Shown piece after piece: positions 62,565 through 64,000 of a DNA stretch of 64,000 bases; positions within the stretch are counted from its first letter, which is position 1, and each line of letters starts with the position of its first letter. Both the position numbers and the translations under genes were made by a program. The notes beneath the pieces were generated by a model, which was given only the letters and a program-made list of their open reading frames with translations, did not search any database and was not told the origin of the DNA. Source of the stretch: Fictibacillus barbaricus (GTDB lineage: Bacteria > Bacillota > Bacilli > Bacillales > Fictibacillaceae); the NCBI RefSeq assembly GCF_014635025.1, contig NZ_BMCE01000001.1, positions 372,001 to 436,000 on the forward strand, read 5' to 3'.

Positions 62565-63467
62565 ATGAAAACGTACATGGTGTTTGATCTAGGTGGAACG
62601 TATATCAAGTATGCCGTCATGGATGAAGAAGCCGGCAAGTTAGAAAGCGGCAAGCTGATTACACCTGTTAGCCTTGAAGAGTTTGTACAAAAAATAACTT
62701 CGATTGTTCAATCGCTTCAGAGTAAATATGACTTTTCTGGTATAGCCGTGAGCTCCCCTGGGGCTGTGGATACCCATACAGGATATATTGGTGGAGCGAG
62801 TGCCATCCCCTTTATACATGACGTTAACATGATAGAGTTGCTTGAAAATGAAACGGGTCATCAAGTTTCCATTGAAAATGATGCCAACTGTGCTGCGTTG
62901 GCAGAAGGCTGGCTAGGTGCAGCGAAGGATACTGATTATTATATATGTATTGTAATCGGTACAGGAATCGGTGGCAGTATCGTCATGAATCGTTCCATTT
63001 TAAAAGGATCCAACCTTCATGGCGGAGAGTTTGGCTACATGTTATTGGGAGATCCACTCGATAATCCGCAACGATTGAATTGGAGTCGAACCTCTTCAAC
63101 CCATGCACTGGTCAGGGAAGTGGAGAGAAAGAAAGGTCTTGCAATGGGTGCTTTGACTGGCGAGCAGGTATTCGATTCCGTTAATAACGGAGACATAATA
63201 GCAAGTGAGTGCGTGGCTGATTTTTATAAAAAATTAGCCGCAGGAATCTTTAATTTAAAATACATTCTTGATCCCGCTAAAATATTGATAGGCGGGGGAA
63301 TTAGCAAGAGGTCAGAAGTGATTGACGGCATTAATCAGGAATTAAAAAAGTTAAGAAATGAAACGGCAACCCTTGATTTTAGAGTAGAAGCTTGTCATTT
63401 TGACAATGATGCAAATCTAATTGGGGCTTTGTTTCATTTGTTAAACAGTGGAAAGAGCGATTATTAA
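62565..63467 (+). CDS. ROK-family sugar kinase 2, divergent
   Basis: From ATG 62565 (after AGGAG) the protein has 300 residues; an earlier in-frame start would lie inside the previous gene. It has FDLGGTYIKYAV (ATP loop), IENDANCAALAEGW (catalytic Asp), GTGIGGSIV and GGEFGYMLLGD. The zinc motif is absent altogether, as in the SP_2142 or beta-glucoside-kinase-like subgroup of ROK proteins. It starts 5 bases after kinase 1, so two different hexoses, perhaps mannose and GlcNAc, may be handled by the pair. Specificity is inference. Confidence 0.9.
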   Translation: MKTYMVFDLGGTYIKYAVMDEEAGKLESGKLITPVSLEEFVQKITSIVQSLQSKYDFSGIAVSSPGAVDTHTGYIGGASAIPFIHDVNMIELLENETGHQVSIENDANCAALAEGWLGAAKDTDYYICIVIGTGIGGSIVMNRSILKGSNLHGGEFGYMLLGDPLDNPQRLNWSRTSSTHALVREVERKKGLAMGALTGEQVFDSVNNGDIIASECVADFYKKLAAGIFNLKYILDPAKILIGGGISKRSEVIDGINQELKKLRNETATLDFRVEACHFDNDANLIGALFHLLNSGKSDY

Positions 63468-63485
63468 GAAAATCGCTCTTTTTAT
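63452..63485 (+). terminator. Rho-independent terminator spanning the stop codon
   Basis: AAAGAGCGATT (63452-63462) and AATCGCTCTTT (63471-63481) form a perfect stem; the TAA of kinase 2 is in the loop. T residues follow. It ends the N-glycan locus. Confidence 0.93.
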
Positions 63486-63513
63486 ACGTTTAAGAGTACA
63501 TTTTGATTAGGCC

Positions 63514-63665
63514 TGGGCGTAAATGTGAGGAAATAGGGTGTAAATATGAGGAACCTGGGTGTAAAATGGGAAAACTGGGCTAAATTGTATGTGAAGCGGG
63601 TGTAAACGTGTCGAATTCGGGTAAACGTGTAACAGATAAAAGAACACGTACCGTAAAAAACAAAA
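63514..63665 (-). repeat. 21-bp-phased degenerate repeat array with leader (copy B)
   Basis: Read on the plus strand, cores related to TGGGTG begin at 63514, 63535, 63556, 63576, 63597 and 63618 (five steps of 21, 21, 20, 21 and 21). On the minus strand these are CRCCCA-like. The leader at about 63624-63665 reads, in minus orientation, TTTTTACGGTACGTGTTCTT then TTATCTGTTACACG, matching the leader of copy A at 17931-17965 with few changes. The distance from leader to first core is the same in both copies. Confidence 0.82.
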
Positions 63666-63884
63666 AAGGCAGGTGAGATGAATTTCTCTCCTCAAACAAA
63701 TAATAATAGAATGGATGCCTTTGTCTAGACTGGTGCCACGGTAAAAAGTGTTTTAAGATATTTGTATCAATGAAAGAGAAGATAGAAGATTGGTAAACAT
63801 GCTACTATATAAGATGGCGAAAAGCGCCATTTAAATACTTTTATCCGGAATTGTACTTTAATTAATCACTTTTTAGGAGGAACC
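63666..63884 (+). other. Intergenic region upstream of the TrmB-like gene
   Basis: The stretch has a small perfect hairpin (ATGGCG at 63814-63819 with CGCCAT at 63825-63830), a TATAAG at 63807-63812 that could be a -10 box without a convincing -35, and TAGGAGG just before the start codon. I see no gene, and no riboswitch that I recognise. Confidence 0.4.
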
Positions 63885-64000
63885 ATGCTACAAAAATTCG
63901 GTTTTTCACAATATGAGAGTCAAGTTTTTGAAGTTCTTGCATCGAGTGAGGAACCCATGGATGCGACGAACATCGTAAAATATTCAGGTGTCCCGAAATC
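63885..64000 (+). CDS. TrmB-family transcriptional regulator (partial, N-terminus)
   Basis: The frame opens at ATG 63885, seven bases after AGGAGG, and runs off the right edge after 38 full codons. The N-terminus (MLQKFGFSQYESQVFEVL, then the helix-turn-helix stretch MDATNIVKYSGVPK) is characteristic of TrmB-type winged-helix regulators that sense sugars. Whether it acts on the glycan genes upstream is unknown, since only the first DNA-binding helices are in the window. Confidence 0.75.
   Translation, partial: MLQKFGFSQYESQVFEVLASSEEPMDATNIVKYSGVPK

Noticed and set aside
63814-63830. Riboswitch or T-box in the leader of the TrmB-like gene
   Set aside because: Only one six-base-pair hairpin is visible; no conserved aptamer sequence or terminator/antiterminator pair can be drawn.

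Overview
The window looks like chromosomal DNA from a low-GC member of the Bacillaceae. The signs are strong AGGAGG-type ribosome sites with many GTG and TTG starts, YesM/YesN-type two-component systems, CcpA-type cre sites, LplABC-like and MalFG-like sugar importers, and U-tailed Rho-independent terminators. I saw no rRNA, tRNA, phage, insertion sequence or CRISPR array. I did not assign a genus.

Region 1 (1-8752) is the 3' part of an exopolysaccharide or cell-wall glycan cluster, visibly more AT-rich than the rest. It holds glycosyltransferases, a Wzx-type flippase, the dTDP-L-rhamnose genes rfbA-rfbC-rfbB-rfbD, and a Wzy/ligase-type polymerase. Region 2 (8753-17926) is a patchwork. It contains a decayed AraC-family regulator, a YdcZ-family transporter, a metallophosphoesterase fused to a beta-propeller, a stand-alone galE, a small frameshifted gene, a second O-antigen-ligase-like protein, two tandem 36-residue membrane proteins and a secreted esterase.

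Region 3 (18186-34633) is a glycan-use locus. A membrane-anchored sugar-binding protein, a YesM-type kinase and a YesN-type regulator precede a cre-controlled sugar ABC importer, a very large secreted GH92 alpha-mannosidase and a complete Leloir operon (galK-galE-galT-galM). The GH92 enzyme has Gln where most family members have the catalytic-acid Glu. That variant is known from mannosyl-phosphate-cleaving (uncapping) GH92 enzymes.

Region 4 (34921-42036) is a peptidase-type catabolic island. It holds an M20 carbamoylase-like hydrolase, a regulator, and an AbgT-AbgA-AbgB set for p-aminobenzoyl-glutamate-like amides. Two of its promoters share a 21-bp operator-like motif. Region 5 (42322-63467) reads as a full N-glycan use locus. 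A secreted GH85 endo-beta-N-acetylglucosaminidase would release the glycan and an LplABC-like ABC system would import it. Cytoplasmic GH38 (two), GH125 and GH1 enzymes would strip it, and two ROK kinases would phosphorylate the sugars, all next to a dedicated YesM/YesN pair. The gene content recalls the Streptococcus pneumoniae N-glycan pathway. The window ends in the start of a TrmB-like regulator.

Several gaps between transcription units carry arrays of short degenerate cores spaced almost exactly 21 bp apart. Two of these arrays (17931-18080 and 63514-63665) also share the same leader sequence in opposite orientation.
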